DNA of 64,000 nucleotides from positions 1 to 64,000 of the forward strand of contig NZ_WUEY01000027.1 in the NCBI RefSeq assembly GCF_010668395.1, given 5' to 3'. Positions 18,202 through 27,167 of this stretch are shown piece by piece. The translations under genes were made by a program, and so were the position numbers. The notes below the pieces were generated by a model, which saw only the letters and a program-made list of their open reading frames with translations, was not told the DNA's origin and did not search any database. Positions within the stretch are counted from its first letter, which is position 1. Each line of letters begins with the position of its first letter. The DNA is from Martinezella lusitana (GTDB lineage: Bacteria > Pseudomonadota > Alphaproteobacteria > Rhizobiales > Rhizobiaceae).

Positions 18202-18986
18202 CCCTGAAAGCCCGCGTCATCCCCTGCCTGGACGTCAAGGACGGCCGTGTCGTCAAGGGCGTCAACTTCCTCAATCTCGTCGATGCCGGCGACCCTGTCG
18301 AGGCAGCCAAGGCCTATGACGCCGCCGGCGCCGACGAGCTCTGCTTCCTCGACATCACCGCCTCTTCCGACAATCGCGACACCATTTTCGACGTGGTGGC
18401 CCGCACCGCCGAACAATGCTTCATGCCCGTCACGGTCGGCGGCGGCGTGCGCGCCATCGCCGACATTCGCAAGCTGCTGCTGTGCGGCGCCGACAAGGTG
18501 TCGATCAATTCGGCGGCGGTGAACAATCCGGATTTCGTGGCCGAGGCGGCCGACAAGTTCGGCAACCAGTGCATCGTCGTCTCGATCGACGCCAAGCGGC
18601 GGCGGACCGAGGCGCTCGGCGGCGACAATATGAGCGCCTGGGAAATCTATACCCATGGCGGCCGCAACGCGACGGGCATCGATGCCGTCGATTTCGCCCG
18701 CAAGATGGTCGAACGCGGCGCCGGCGAGCTGCTCGTCACCTCGATGGACCGCGACGGCACCAAGGTCGGCTACGACCTGGAGCTGACGCGGGCGATCGCC
18801 GATGCGGTGCGCGTTCCCGTCATCGCCTCGGGCGGCGTCGGCGATCTCGACGATCTCGTCGCCGGCATCAAGGAAGGCCATGCGACGGCGGTGCTTGCCG
18901 CCTCGATCTTCCACTTCGGCACCTATTCGGTGGGCGAAGCAAAGCGCTACATGGCAGAGCGCGGCATTCCGATGCGGCTGGATTAG
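18198..18986 (+). CDS. hisF: Imidazole glycerol phosphate synthase, cyclase subunit HisF
   Basis: 262-aa barrel protein homologous to HisA. Catalytic Asp residues are in IPCLDVKDG (Asp11) and TSMDRDGTK. With HisH it forms imidazole glycerol phosphate and AICAR. It overlaps hisA by 4 nt; hisE follows after 14 bp. Confidence 0.98.
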   Translation: MTLKARVIPCLDVKDGRVVKGVNFLNLVDAGDPVEAAKAYDAAGADELCFLDITASSDNRDTIFDVVARTAEQCFMPVTVGGGVRAIADIRKLLLCGADKVSINSAAVNNPDFVAEAADKFGNQCIVVSIDAKRRRTEALGGDNMSAWEIYTHGGRNATGIDAVDFARKMVERGAGELLVTSMDRDGTKVGYDLELTRAIADAVRVPVIASGGVGDLDDLVAGIKEGHATAVLAASIFHFGTYSVGEAKRYMAERGIPMRLD

Positions 18987-19000
18987 GAGGCAGCGTACCG

Positions 19001-19315
19001 ATGAGCGGATTTACCCTTTCCGACCTCGAACGAATCGTCGAGGAACGCTCCAAGGCTTCGCCGGAGGAATCCTGGACCGCCAAGCTTTTTGCCGCCGGCC
19101 AGCCGAAAGCGGCAAAGAAACTGGGCGAAGAGGCAATCGAGGCCGTCATGGCCGCAGTTGCAAACGATCGCGACAACCTCACCTATGAGGCCGCCGATCT
19201 GCTATATCATCTTTTGGTCGTATTGAAGATTGCCGGCATTCCGTTGCAGAATGTCATGGGTGAGCTCGAAAGGCGCACCGTCCAATCCGGCCTCCAAGAG
19301 AAGGCCAGCCGGTAA
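19001..19315 (+). CDS. hisE: Phosphoribosyl-ATP pyrophosphatase HisE
   Basis: 104-aa MazG-like all-helical pyrophosphohydrolase, second step of the pathway, here separate from HisI. The metal-binding pattern is visible in KKLGEEAIEAV and YEAADLLYHLL. The ATG at 19001 has AGGAGG about 12 nt upstream. It is the last his gene in the cluster, with coaA 6 bp beyond. Confidence 0.96.
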   Translation: MSGFTLSDLERIVEERSKASPEESWTAKLFAAGQPKAAKKLGEEAIEAVMAAVANDRDNLTYEAADLLYHLLVVLKIAGIPLQNVMGELERRTVQSGLQEKASR

Positions 19316-19321
19316 AACGCG

Positions 19322-20317
19322 ATGACGATAGCGACCAAGACCCCGCCCGCACCCGAGACGCTCGATATTTTTGAGGCGAAAGCCTATTCGCCCTATTATT
19401 TCTTCTCCTCGGAAGAATGGGCGAAATTCCGTGCCGACACTCCCCTGACACTGACCGCCGACGAAGTGACGCGGCTGCGCTCGATGGGCGACCCCATCGA
19501 TCTCGACGAGGTCCGGCGCATCTATCTCTCCTTGTCGCGGCTGCTGTCCTCGCATGTGGAATCCTCGCAGATCCTCTTCGAGCAGCGCAACCGCTTCCTC
19601 AGCCTCTCCAATGTCGCCAAGACGCCTTTCGTCATCGGCATTGCCGGCTCGGTCGCGGTCGGCAAATCCACCACGGCCCGCATCCTGAAGGAGTTGCTGC
19701 GCCGCTGGCCGTCGAGCCCGAAGGTCGATCTCGTCACCACCGACGGCTTTCTCTACCCGAACGCCGAGCTGCAGCGCCGCAACCTGATGCAGCGCAAGGG
19801 CTTTCCGGAAAGCTACGACACCGCGGCGCTGCTGCGTTTCCTCTCGGCGATCAAGGCCGGGCAGCCGAACGTGCAGGCGCCATCCTATTCGCACCTCGTC
19901 TATGACGTGCTGCCGAACGAATTCAAGACGGTCGACCGGCCGGATATCCTGATCTTCGAAGGCATCAACGTGCTGCAGTCGCGGCATCTGCCGGCGGACG
20001 GCAAGATCGTGCCGATGGTTTCGGATTTCTTCGACTTCTCGATCTATATCGATGCCGACGAGCCGCTCATCCACAACTGGTATGTCGCCCGCTTCATGCG
20101 GCTGCGCGAGACCGCTTTCCGCGACCCCAACTCCTTCTTCCACCGCTACGCCTCGATCAGCGAGCAGGAAGCGCTGGCGATCGCCGAGGGGCTCTGGAAG
20201 AACATCAACCTGAAGAACCTGCGCCAGAACATTCTGCCGACGCGCCCACGCGCCGACCTCATTCTGCAGAAGGGCAAGAACCATCTGATCGAGCAGGTTG
20301 CGCTGAGGAAGCTCTGA
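19322..20317 (+). CDS. coaA: Type I pantothenate kinase
   Basis: 331 aa, typical of the prokaryotic type I enzyme that phosphorylates pantothenate, the committed step to coenzyme A. The P-loop GSVAVGKST is near residues 109-117; the N-terminal FSSEEWAKFR block and the DFFDFSIYIDA motif are characteristic. It lies 6 bp after hisE and probably shares its transcript. Its stop is only 3 bp from the stop of the convergent alkB gene. Confidence 0.97.
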   Translation: MTIATKTPPAPETLDIFEAKAYSPYYFFSSEEWAKFRADTPLTLTADEVTRLRSMGDPIDLDEVRRIYLSLSRLLSSHVESSQILFEQRNRFLSLSNVAKTPFVIGIAGSVAVGKSTTARILKELLRRWPSSPKVDLVTTDGFLYPNAELQRRNLMQRKGFPESYDTAALLRFLSAIKAGQPNVQAPSYSHLVYDVLPNEFKTVDRPDILIFEGINVLQSRHLPADGKIVPMVSDFFDFSIYIDADEPLIHNWYVARFMRLRETAFRDPNSFFHRYASISEQEALAIAEGLWKNINLKNLRQNILPTRPRADLILQKGKNHLIEQVALRKL

Positions 20318-20320
20318 AAA

Positions 20321-20929
20321 TCAGGGCTGAACGCGGCGGAGGGTGAGGTTTATCCGCCCGCCGTTCTTCAACAGCGTCGAGGTTGCCGGATAGATGCGCT
20401 CGACGCCGTGGAAGCACAGCCTTCCTTCGCCGCCGAGGATGACGATATCGCCGCTCGAAAGCTTGAAAGATAGCGTGCGATCGTTGCGGTTGAGGCCGCC
20501 GACCCGAAACAGGCAGGTGTTGCCGAGCGAGATCGACAGCACGGGCGCCTTGAGATCCTGCTCGTCGCGATCCTGATGCAGGCCCATGCGCGCATCGTCG
20601 CTATAGAAATTGACGAGGCAGGCTTCGGGCGGCGTTTCATAGCCTGCTATATCGCGCCAGAGATCGAGCAGTTGCGCCGGCATCGCCGGCCATGGACGAC
20701 CTGTCACCGGATGGGTCGGCTGATAGCGGTAGCCGTGCTGCTTGTCCGTCACCCAGCCGAGCGAGCCGCAATTGGTCATGCGCACCGACATCTCCTTGCC
20801 GGTACCCGGCATGACCGGTGTGAACAGCGGCGCCTCCGCCACGACGGCACGGATCGCCTCGACCAGCGCTTCCTGGGCAGGGCGGTCGAGATATCCGGGC
20901 AGATGGCGAATTCCGTTGGGGAGCAGCAT
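20321..20929 (-). CDS. alkB: AlkB-type alpha-ketoglutarate-dependent dioxygenase
   Basis: 202 aa. The iron-binding H-x-D is in GLHQDRDE, the distal His in CFHGVERI, and the oxoglutarate-binding Arg residues are in RINLTLRR at the C-terminus. These enzymes oxidatively remove methyl lesions from DNA bases (1-meA, 3-meC). The start ATG has an AGGAAAT site. Convergent with coaA, with almost no intergenic space. Confidence 0.94.
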   Translation of the reverse strand: MLLPNGIRHLPGYLDRPAQEALVEAIRAVVAEAPLFTPVMPGTGKEMSVRMTNCGSLGWVTDKQHGYRYQPTHPVTGRPWPAMPAQLLDLWRDIAGYETPPEACLVNFYSDDARMGLHQDRDEQDLKAPVLSISLGNTCLFRVGGLNRNDRTLSFKLSSGDIVILGGEGRLCFHGVERIYPATSTLLKNGGRINLTLRRVQP

Positions 20930-20989
20930 CGATATTTCCTGTGGTGGGCTGGTCGGGTGAGCCTATCATTGCCGCGCCTTTTTGCATGG

Positions 20990-21133
20990 CCCCTCACCCC
21001 AACCCTCTCCCCGCATAGCGGGGCGAGGGAGTTTTCGTGCCTCAAGTCAGCTGCCGCCGGGAGAAACCAAGGCCGCTGGTTCGCGCTGTCGTCCCTTCTC
21101 CCCGCCTGCGGGGGAGAAGGCTAGGGTGAGGGG
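20990..21133. repeat. RIME-like mosaic palindromic repeat, copy 1
   Basis: Begins CCCCTCACCCC and ends GGGTGAGGGG, so the element closes on itself. It contains internal hairpins CTCCCCGC/GCGGGGCGAG and TTCTCCCCGC/GCGGGGGAGAA. The same arrangement occurs at 47205-47338. It resembles the Rhizobium intergenic mosaic elements (RIME); assignment is by eye. Confidence 0.7.
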
Positions 21134-21221
21134 CCGAGCAGATAGCATCTGCGAAATCGAACTCGCCTGACTATCATCATCTTGACCGAATCAAATCGAA
21201 ACCGCAGCCCGAAAAGCGAGC

Positions 21222-21656
21222 CTAGTCGCCGCCGACCTTGCCGCGCATCTTCTTGACCTCGGAGCGGCCGGATTTCTCCTTCAGCCGGCGCTCGACGGAG
21301 CCCTTGGTCGGCTTGGTCTTCCTGCGGGGCGGCGGCGGCGGGGCGGCGGCTTCGAGGATCAGCTCCTTAAGCCGCTCGCGCGCGTCCTCGCGATTGCGAT
21401 CCTGGCTGCGAAAGCGGCTGGCCTCGATCATCAGCACGCCGTCCTTGGAGACGCGGCGGCCGGCGAGCCTGATGGCATTGGCCTTGACGCGATCGTTGAG
21501 CGACGGCGAATTCACGATACCGAAGAAGAGCTGGACGGCGGTCGCGACCTTGTTGACGTTCTGGCCGCCGGGGCCACCCGCCAGAACGAATTGTTCCGTC
21601 AGTTCCCAACCGGCAACAGTGATCCGGTCGTTGATGTAAAGCGCTTCGCTGGCCAT
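21222..21656 (-). CDS. arfB: Alternative ribosome-rescue peptidyl-tRNA hydrolase ArfB (YaeJ)
   Basis: 144 aa. The release-factor GGQ motif is in GGPGGQNVNK (near residue 30), and a basic Lys/Arg-rich tail follows (KTKPTKGSVERRLKEKSGR), as needed to enter the mRNA channel of stalled ribosomes. There are no codon-recognition domains, so this is ArfB and not RF1/RF2. It frees ribosomes stalled on truncated mRNA. Confidence 0.94.
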   Translation of the reverse strand: MASEALYINDRITVAGWELTEQFVLAGGPGGQNVNKVATAVQLFFGIVNSPSLNDRVKANAIRLAGRRVSKDGVLMIEASRFRSQDRNREDARERLKELILEAAAPPPPPRRKTKPTKGSVERRLKEKSGRSEVKKMRGKVGGD

Positions 21657-21728
21657 GATTTTCTCCGCGCCTGTCTATCCCACATCGAGGCGCGGTTGAA
21701 AATATGGTTATCGCAAGTTCGGGGCCGC

Positions 21729-21784
21729 CTCGTCCTTCGAGGCATTTCCACGCGTTGCGCCGAAATGCACCTCAGGATGAGGGC
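21729..21784. repeat. Palindromic intergenic repeat (type D, copy 2)
   Basis: Shares CGTCCTTCGAGGC and CCTCAGGA-type blocks with the longer element at 6371-6521. It sits between arfB and the pckA terminator. Confidence 0.5.
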
Positions 21785-21805
21785 GGGGCGACTACAGCCA
21801 AGGCA

Positions 21806-21866
21806 GAAAACCCGCCCTCGCGGTGAGCAGGCCCAGAGGGCCGTCTCGAACCACGAGGGCGGGTCG
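21806..21866 (-). terminator. Probable pckA terminator carrying a dispersed repeat module
   Basis: Perfect 11-bp arms ACCCGCCCTCG (21810-21820) and its complement (21854-21864) enclose a second small stem, and on the minus strand the element ends in GGGTTTTCTG. Bases 21838-21864 are identical over 27 nt to 41914-41940, so the terminator includes a mobile or dispersed repeat module. Confidence 0.6.
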
Positions 21867-21901
21867 TGAGTTTCACGTGAGTCATCGCTCTCGTGAGCTA
21901 T

Positions 21902-23512
21902 TTATTCCGCTGCGACCGGCAAACCCGGGGCCGCGTCGCGGACGTTGCCGTCGACATGGTCCTCGAACTTGGCGAAGTTCGACACGAACATCTGCACCAG
22001 CTTGGCGGCCTGCGCGTCATAGGCATCGCCATCCGCCCAGGTGGAGCGCGGGTCGAGGATGCCGCTGTCGACGCCTTCGACCGCAACCGGAACCGCAAAG
22101 CCGAAATTCTGGTCGATGCGGAATTCGACGTTGTCGAGATCGCCCTTCAGGGCCGAGGCCAGCAGCGCACGCGTCGCCTTGATCGGCATGCGGCTTCCCT
22201 TGCCGTAGGCGCCGCCGGTCCAGCCGGTGTTGACGAGCCAGCAACGGGCGCCGTGGCGGGCGATCAGCTCCTTGAGCAAATTGCCGTATTCGGCGGGATG
22301 GCGCGGCATGAAGGGAGCGCCGAAGCAGGTCGAGAACGTGGCTTCCGGCTCGACGACGCCCTTCTCCGTGCCGGCGACCTTGGCGGTGTAGCCCGACAGG
22401 AAGTGGTACATCGCCTGATCCGGCGTCAGCTTGGCGATCGGCGGCATGACGCCGAAGGCATCGGCCGTCAGCATGATGATCGTCTCGGGATGACCTGTCA
22501 TGCCGGATTCCGAAGCATTCGGAATGAAATGCAGCGGATAGGCGCTCCGGGTGTTTTCCGTCAGCGAGCCGTCGTCGAGGTCCGGCCTGCCATGCTCGTC
22601 GAGCACGACGTTTTCCAGCACGGTGCCGAAGCGGCGCGTCGTCTCGTAGATTTCCGGCTCGGCCTCGGCCGAAAGGCGGATGGTCTTGGCGTAGCAGCCG
22701 CCTTCGAAATTGAAGATGCCGTTTTCACCCCAGCCATGCTCGTCGTCGCCGATAAGCGTGCGCGTCGGATCGGCCGACAGCGTCGTCTTGCCGGTGCCGG
22801 AGAGGCCGAAGAAGATCGCGGCGTCGCCCTCGGGGCCGACGTTGGCCGAGCAGTGCATCGGCATGACGCCACGCTCCGGCAGCATGTAGTTCAGCGCCGT
22901 GAACACCGATTTCTTCATTTCGCCGGCATAGGACGTGCCGCCGATCAGGACGATGCCGTTGACGAAATCGCAGGCGATCACCGTCTCCGTACGGCAGCCG
23001 TAGCGCTCGGGATCGGCGCGAAAGCTCGGCAGGTCGATGATCGTCAGCTTCGGCACGAAGCTTTCGAGCGCCGAGCGCTCCGGGCGGATCAGCAGATTGC
23101 GGATGAACAGCGAGTGCCAGGCGAACTCGGTGACGACGCGGGTCGGCAGGGCATATTCGGCATCGGCGCCGCCGATGAGATCCTGCACGAACAGGTCCCT
23201 GCCGCGGGCATGCGCCAGCATGTCCTCATGCAGCAGCGCGAAATGTTCCGGCGACATCGGCTTGTTGTTGTCCCACCAGATCTGGTCTTCGGTGGTGGCG
23301 TCGCGCACGACGAACTTGTCCTTCGGGGAGCGGCCGGTGTGCTGGCCGGTCAAAGCCCTGAGCGCGCCATCGGCGGTCAGATCGGCTTCGCGGCGGCGAA
23401 TCGCCTCCTCATAAAGGTGAGCTTCCATGAGGTTATAGCGCACACTGGCGGCGGCTCCCAGGCCGATCGATCCCAGTTCAGTCGCGGGATTGCGGACGCC
23501 GAATTGCTCCAT
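21902..23512 (-). CDS. pckA: Phosphoenolpyruvate carboxykinase (ATP)
   Basis: 536 aa, the ATP-dependent form that turns oxaloacetate into PEP, the key step of gluconeogenesis from C4-dicarboxylates. The kinase P-loop GLSGTGKTTLSADP and the metal/substrate motif GGTSYAGEMKK are present. An AGAGG site precedes the ATG. It is divergent from chvI; in rhizobia pckA lies beside chvI-chvG and is regulated by carbon source. Confidence 0.98.
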   Translation of the reverse strand: MEQFGVRNPATELGSIGLGAAASVRYNLMEAHLYEEAIRRREADLTADGALRALTGQHTGRSPKDKFVVRDATTEDQIWWDNNKPMSPEHFALLHEDMLAHARGRDLFVQDLIGGADAEYALPTRVVTEFAWHSLFIRNLLIRPERSALESFVPKLTIIDLPSFRADPERYGCRTETVIACDFVNGIVLIGGTSYAGEMKKSVFTALNYMLPERGVMPMHCSANVGPEGDAAIFFGLSGTGKTTLSADPTRTLIGDDEHGWGENGIFNFEGGCYAKTIRLSAEAEPEIYETTRRFGTVLENVVLDEHGRPDLDDGSLTENTRSAYPLHFIPNASESGMTGHPETIIMLTADAFGVMPPIAKLTPDQAMYHFLSGYTAKVAGTEKGVVEPEATFSTCFGAPFMPRHPAEYGNLLKELIARHGARCWLVNTGWTGGAYGKGSRMPIKATRALLASALKGDLDNVEFRIDQNFGFAVPVAVEGVDSGILDPRSTWADGDAYDAQAAKLVQMFVSNFAKFEDHVDGNVRDAAPGLPVAAE

Positions 23513-23844
23513 GATTTTTTCCTCTACAAGGGGCTTGGCCGTTAGAATTGTCTAAAGCGTAGAGGTGTCTTTTTAAAAGCACAAGAGCGCAAAACAAAAA
23601 ATCTGTAATGATATCATATATTTAATCGATTTAAATAAATCTCGGCAATTTTAAATCGTTTGAATGAGGGCGGGCGAGACGTTTCGTCGCACAACCTCCG
23701 ATCACGGGCATTTCGGCTCGGCAATCTTCCCCTTTATCTTTGCCACAATTTGTTCCACCTTTATCCCCATAAGCGCGCCAGGTTACCGCCGACCGAGCTG
23801 GCAGACCGCCTGGGCTGGATTCCAAATCCGGGAGATGCGCACTG
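23513..23844. promoter_or_regulatory. Divergent pckA / chvI regulatory region
   Basis: 332 bp without a gene, unusually AT-rich in the part next to pckA. It contains a palindrome ATGATATCAT (23608-23617) and a perfect 9-bp inverted repeat CGATTTAAA (23627-23635) / TTTAAATCG (23650-23658). These are likely regulator sites for one or both genes. Exact -35/-10 elements could not be fixed with confidence. Confidence 0.5.
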
Positions 23845-24594
23845 ATGACGGAGACGAACACCATGTTGACAATCGCGCTCGTTGACGACGACCGCAATAT
23901 CCTGACTTCCGTATCGATTGCCTTGGAAGCAGAGGGATATAAGGTAGAGACCTATACGGACGGGGCCTCGGCGCTGGACGGCCTGCTTGCCCGGCCGCCG
24001 CAACTGGCGATCTTCGATATCAAGATGCCGCGCATGGACGGCATGGAGCTGCTGCGCCGCCTGCGTCAGAAGTCCGACATCCCTGTCATCTTTCTCACCT
24101 CCAAGGACGAGGAAATCGACGAACTCTTCGGCCTGAAGATGGGCGCCGACGACTTCATCACCAAGCCGTTCTCGCAGCGCCTCCTGGTCGAGCGCGTCAA
24201 GGCGGTTCTCCGCCGCGCCTCCGCCCGCGAAGCCGCGAACGCAGCCGGCGGCACTGCCACCGCCAAGCCCGGCGCCGCCCAGCAGGCCCGCTCGCTCGAA
24301 CGCGGCCAGCTGGTCATGGACCAGGAACGCCATACATGCACCTGGAAGGGCGAGCCCGTGACGCTGACCGTCACCGAATTCCTCATCCTGCATTCGCTGG
24401 CGCAGCGCCCCGGCGTGGTCAAGAGCCGCGATGCGCTGATGGATGCCGCCTATGACGAGCAGGTCTATGTCGACGACCGCACCATCGACAGCCACATCAA
24501 GAGGCTGCGCAAGAAATTCAAGATGGTCGATCTCGATTTTGATATGATCGAGACGCTGTATGGCGTGGGCTATCGTTTCCGCGAAGCTGCCTAG
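23845..24594 (+). CDS. chvI: Response regulator ChvI
   Basis: 249-aa OmpR-type regulator with a receiver domain (IALVDDDRNIL, phospho-acceptor Asp58 in IFDIKMPRMDG, Lys in FITKPFS) and a C-terminal winged helix (VDDRTIDSHIKRLRKK). ChvI with its kinase ChvG controls envelope, acid and symbiosis/virulence genes in rhizobia and Agrobacterium. An internal ATG at 23863 would give a 243-aa protein closer to the N-terminus of published ChvI; both have a purine-rich site. The stop codon abuts a palindromic repeat. Confidence 0.95.
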   Translation: MTETNTMLTIALVDDDRNILTSVSIALEAEGYKVETYTDGASALDGLLARPPQLAIFDIKMPRMDGMELLRRLRQKSDIPVIFLTSKDEEIDELFGLKMGADDFITKPFSQRLLVERVKAVLRRASAREAANAAGGTATAKPGAAQQARSLERGQLVMDQERHTCTWKGEPVTLTVTEFLILHSLAQRPGVVKSRDALMDAAYDEQVYVDDRTIDSHIKRLRKKFKMVDLDFDMIETLYGVGYRFREAA

Positions 24595-24713
24595 AGCCGG
24601 ATGATTTCAGGTCCAATCGACCTGAAATCCGAATCCGCTCCAGAACTAGAAAGTGAGCATGATGCCGTCCGAAAACCGCATATACTTTCCGGCATCATGC
24701 TCGAACAGTTAGC
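24593..24713. repeat. Mosaic palindromic repeat (type B, copy 1) between chvI and chvG
   Basis: Two stems: GATTTCAGGT (24603-24612) with its complement (24620-24629), and a perfect 13-bp stem (24655-24667 with 24690-24702). A near copy is at 29662-29775. It interrupts the chvI-chvG operon, where a stable hairpin could alter relative expression. Confidence 0.75.
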
Positions 24714-24744
24714 TGGACCATACGGCTGAGAATGGAATAAGAGC

Positions 24745-26583
24745 ATGCGGACGGGATCCCTGATCCCGTTCTTCGAAAGGGCCGTTGGCTTGGCACAGCT
24801 GGTGCAGGACAGGGATATAGACGACTCGGAAGGCCCGAGCGGCGCTCGGATCGCACGCCGGCGCTGGACCCATCCGTTCGTGCTGATCCGCCGCATCTTC
24901 GGCAACGCCGTCTTTTCCAGCCTGACGCGCCGCATCCTGTTCTTCAACCTTGCGGCACTGGTCGTTCTTGTCGGCGGCATTCTCTACCTCAACCAGTTTC
25001 GCGAGGGGCTGATCGATGCGCGCGTCGAAAGCCTGCTGACCCAGGGCGAAATCATCGCCGGCGCCGTTTCCGCATCGGCATCGGTCGATACCAACTCCAT
25101 CACCATCGATCCGCAGAAGCTCCTGGAGCTGCAGGCCGGCCAAAGCATCACCCCCGTTCCGAACGACGAGGATCTGGAATTCCCGATCGATCCGGAAAAA
25201 GTGGCGCCGGTGCTGACCCGGCTGATCTCGCCGACACGCACCCGCGCCCGCATCTTCGATGCCGATGCCAACCTGCTGCTCGACAGCCGCCATCTCTATT
25301 CGCGCGGCCAGGTGCTGCGCTACGACCTGCCGCCGGTCGACGATGCGGCGCAGAGCTGGTCGGACTGGTTCAGCGGCCTGCTCAACAAGATGCTGCAGCC
25401 GGGCAATCTGCCTGTCTACAAGGAAGCGCCCGGCGGTGACGGCTCGATCTATCCGGAGGTCATGAACGCGCTGACGGGCGTGCGCGGCGCTGTCGTGCGC
25501 ACCACGGAGAAGGGCGAGCTGATCGTTTCGGTCGCCGTGCCGATCCAGCGTTTCCGCGCCGTGCTCGGCGTCCTGCTGCTGTCGACGCAGGCCGGCGATA
25601 TCGACAAGATCGTTCATGCCGAACGCCTGGCGATCATGCGCGTCTTCGGCGTCGCGACGCTGGTCAACGTCGTGCTGTCGCTGCTGCTGTCGTCCACCAT
25701 CGCCAATCCGCTGCGCCGGCTTTCGGCCGCCGCCATCCGCGTGCGCCGCGGCGGGGCGAAGGAGCGCGAGGAAATTCCCGATTTCTCGGCCCGCCAGGAC
25801 GAGATCGGCAACCTGTCGATCGCGCTGCGCGACATGACCTCGGCGCTCTACGATCGCATCGACGCCATCGAAAGCTTCGCGGCCGATGTCAGCCACGAGC
25901 TGAAAAACCCGCTGACATCGCTGCGCAGCGCCGTCGAAACGCTGCCGCTTGCCAAGAGCGACGATTCCAAGAAGCGGCTCATGGATGTGATCCAGCACGA
26001 TGTCCGCCGCCTCGACCGCCTGATCAGCGATATCTCCGATGCATCGCGGCTCGATGCCGAACTTGCCCGCTCGGATGCCAAATCGATCGACCTGGAAGTG
26101 CTGCTGCGCGACATGATCGAGATCTCGAGGCAGGTCGGGCACAGCAAGAAGGCCGTCGAGATCGAATATGCGGTCGATCGCAAGCCGGCCAACAAGTCCA
26201 AGTTCCTGATCGACGGCCACGATCTTCGTATCGGCCAGATCGTCACCAACCTCATCGAAAACGCCCGGTCCTTCGTTCCGACCGCCACCGGCAAGATCAC
26301 CGTCCGGCTGACACGCACGCGGACGCGCTGCGTCGTCTATATCGAGGATAACGGCCCTGGCATCCAGGCCGAAAACATCGACCGTATCTTCGAACGCTTC
26401 TACACTGATCGGCCCGAGGCCGAAGGGTTCGGGCAGAATTCCGGTCTCGGTCTTTCCATCAGCCGGCAGATCGCCGAGGCGCATGGCGGATCGCTGCGCG
26501 CCGAGAATATCGTCGACAGCGACGGCGTGACGCTGCACGGAGCCCGCTTCATTCTCTCGCTGCCCGCCCGGACGCCGGCTTGA
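24745..26583 (+). CDS. chvG: Sensor histidine kinase ChvG (ExoS)
   Basis: 612 aa. The cytoplasmic N-terminus is followed by a transmembrane helix (FFNLAALVVLVGGILYL), a periplasmic domain of about 250 residues, a second helix (VATLVNVVLSLLLSS), HAMP, HisKA with phospho-acceptor His384 in DVSHELKNPL, and HATPase (NLIENAR, GLGLSISRQIAEAHGG). It partners ChvI. In S. meliloti the homologue ExoS is restrained by periplasmic ExoR (known for the family; exoR is not in this window). Confidence 0.96.
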   Translation: MRTGSLIPFFERAVGLAQLVQDRDIDDSEGPSGARIARRRWTHPFVLIRRIFGNAVFSSLTRRILFFNLAALVVLVGGILYLNQFREGLIDARVESLLTQGEIIAGAVSASASVDTNSITIDPQKLLELQAGQSITPVPNDEDLEFPIDPEKVAPVLTRLISPTRTRARIFDADANLLLDSRHLYSRGQVLRYDLPPVDDAAQSWSDWFSGLLNKMLQPGNLPVYKEAPGGDGSIYPEVMNALTGVRGAVVRTTEKGELIVSVAVPIQRFRAVLGVLLLSTQAGDIDKIVHAERLAIMRVFGVATLVNVVLSLLLSSTIANPLRRLSAAAIRVRRGGAKEREEIPDFSARQDEIGNLSIALRDMTSALYDRIDAIESFAADVSHELKNPLTSLRSAVETLPLAKSDDSKKRLMDVIQHDVRRLDRLISDISDASRLDAELARSDAKSIDLEVLLRDMIEISRQVGHSKKAVEIEYAVDRKPANKSKFLIDGHDLRIGQIVTNLIENARSFVPTATGKITVRLTRTRTRCVVYIEDNGPGIQAENIDRIFERFYTDRPEAEGFGQNSGLGLSISRQIAEAHGGSLRAENIVDSDGVTLHGARFILSLPARTPA

Positions 26584-26591
26584 GCGGCGGC

Positions 26592-27044
26592 ATGACCGGC
26601 GAAACGACCAATATTCACGCCACGGCCATCCTCGTCGGCAAGACCGGGCTCCTGTTTCTAGGCCCCTCTGGCAGCGGCAAATCCAGCCTCGCCTTCTCGT
26701 GCCTGGCGGCCGCCAAGCCGCTCGGGCTTGCCGCAAGCCTGATCGCCGACGATCGCGTGCTGATCTCCGAGCAGGACGGCTCCCTGATCGCGGAATGTCC
26801 GCCGTCGATCGCCGGGTTGATGGAAATCCGCTATACCGGGATTGTTCGGATGCCTTACGTTTCGCGGGCCGAAATGCATTTCGCCGTCCGCCCCGTCGAT
26901 CCGGCGACGGCTGAGAGGATGCCACCTGAGGACGAATGGATCGATATTACCGTATCCGCTCGGTTGCCCTTGATCCGTCTGTCTGCAACCTCCGCGAATC
27001 CGCTGGCTGTAATCATGGCGAAAATCGGCGCAAGTTTGGGTTAA
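26592..27044 (+). CDS. hprK: Short HPr kinase/phosphorylase (HprK)
   Basis: 150 aa, half the length of Gram-positive HprK: only the catalytic domain is present. The P-loop GPSGSGKSS is at residues 24-31, and the region corresponding to the family signature reads RAEMHFAVRPVD. It phosphorylates HPr on Ser; the target Ser is conserved in the HPr encoded 0.6 kb downstream. I chose ATG 26592; a TTG at 26580 overlaps the chvG stop. Only 8 bp separate it from chvG, so it is probably in the same operon. Confidence 0.92.
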   Translation: MTGETTNIHATAILVGKTGLLFLGPSGSGKSSLAFSCLAAAKPLGLAASLIADDRVLISEQDGSLIAECPPSIAGLMEIRYTGIVRMPYVSRAEMHFAVRPVDPATAERMPPEDEWIDITVSARLPLIRLSATSANPLAVIMAKIGASLG

Positions 27045-27167
27045 TAGGCCATTTAGGCCCCTACAGGCGTTCAAATCCTATATTTTAAGCTTGCACTTCG
27101 TCTTTTCATCGCCAAGATGTCCCCCCACGGTGGACGGCATTGCTGCATTGCGATATGGGCCACCTGT

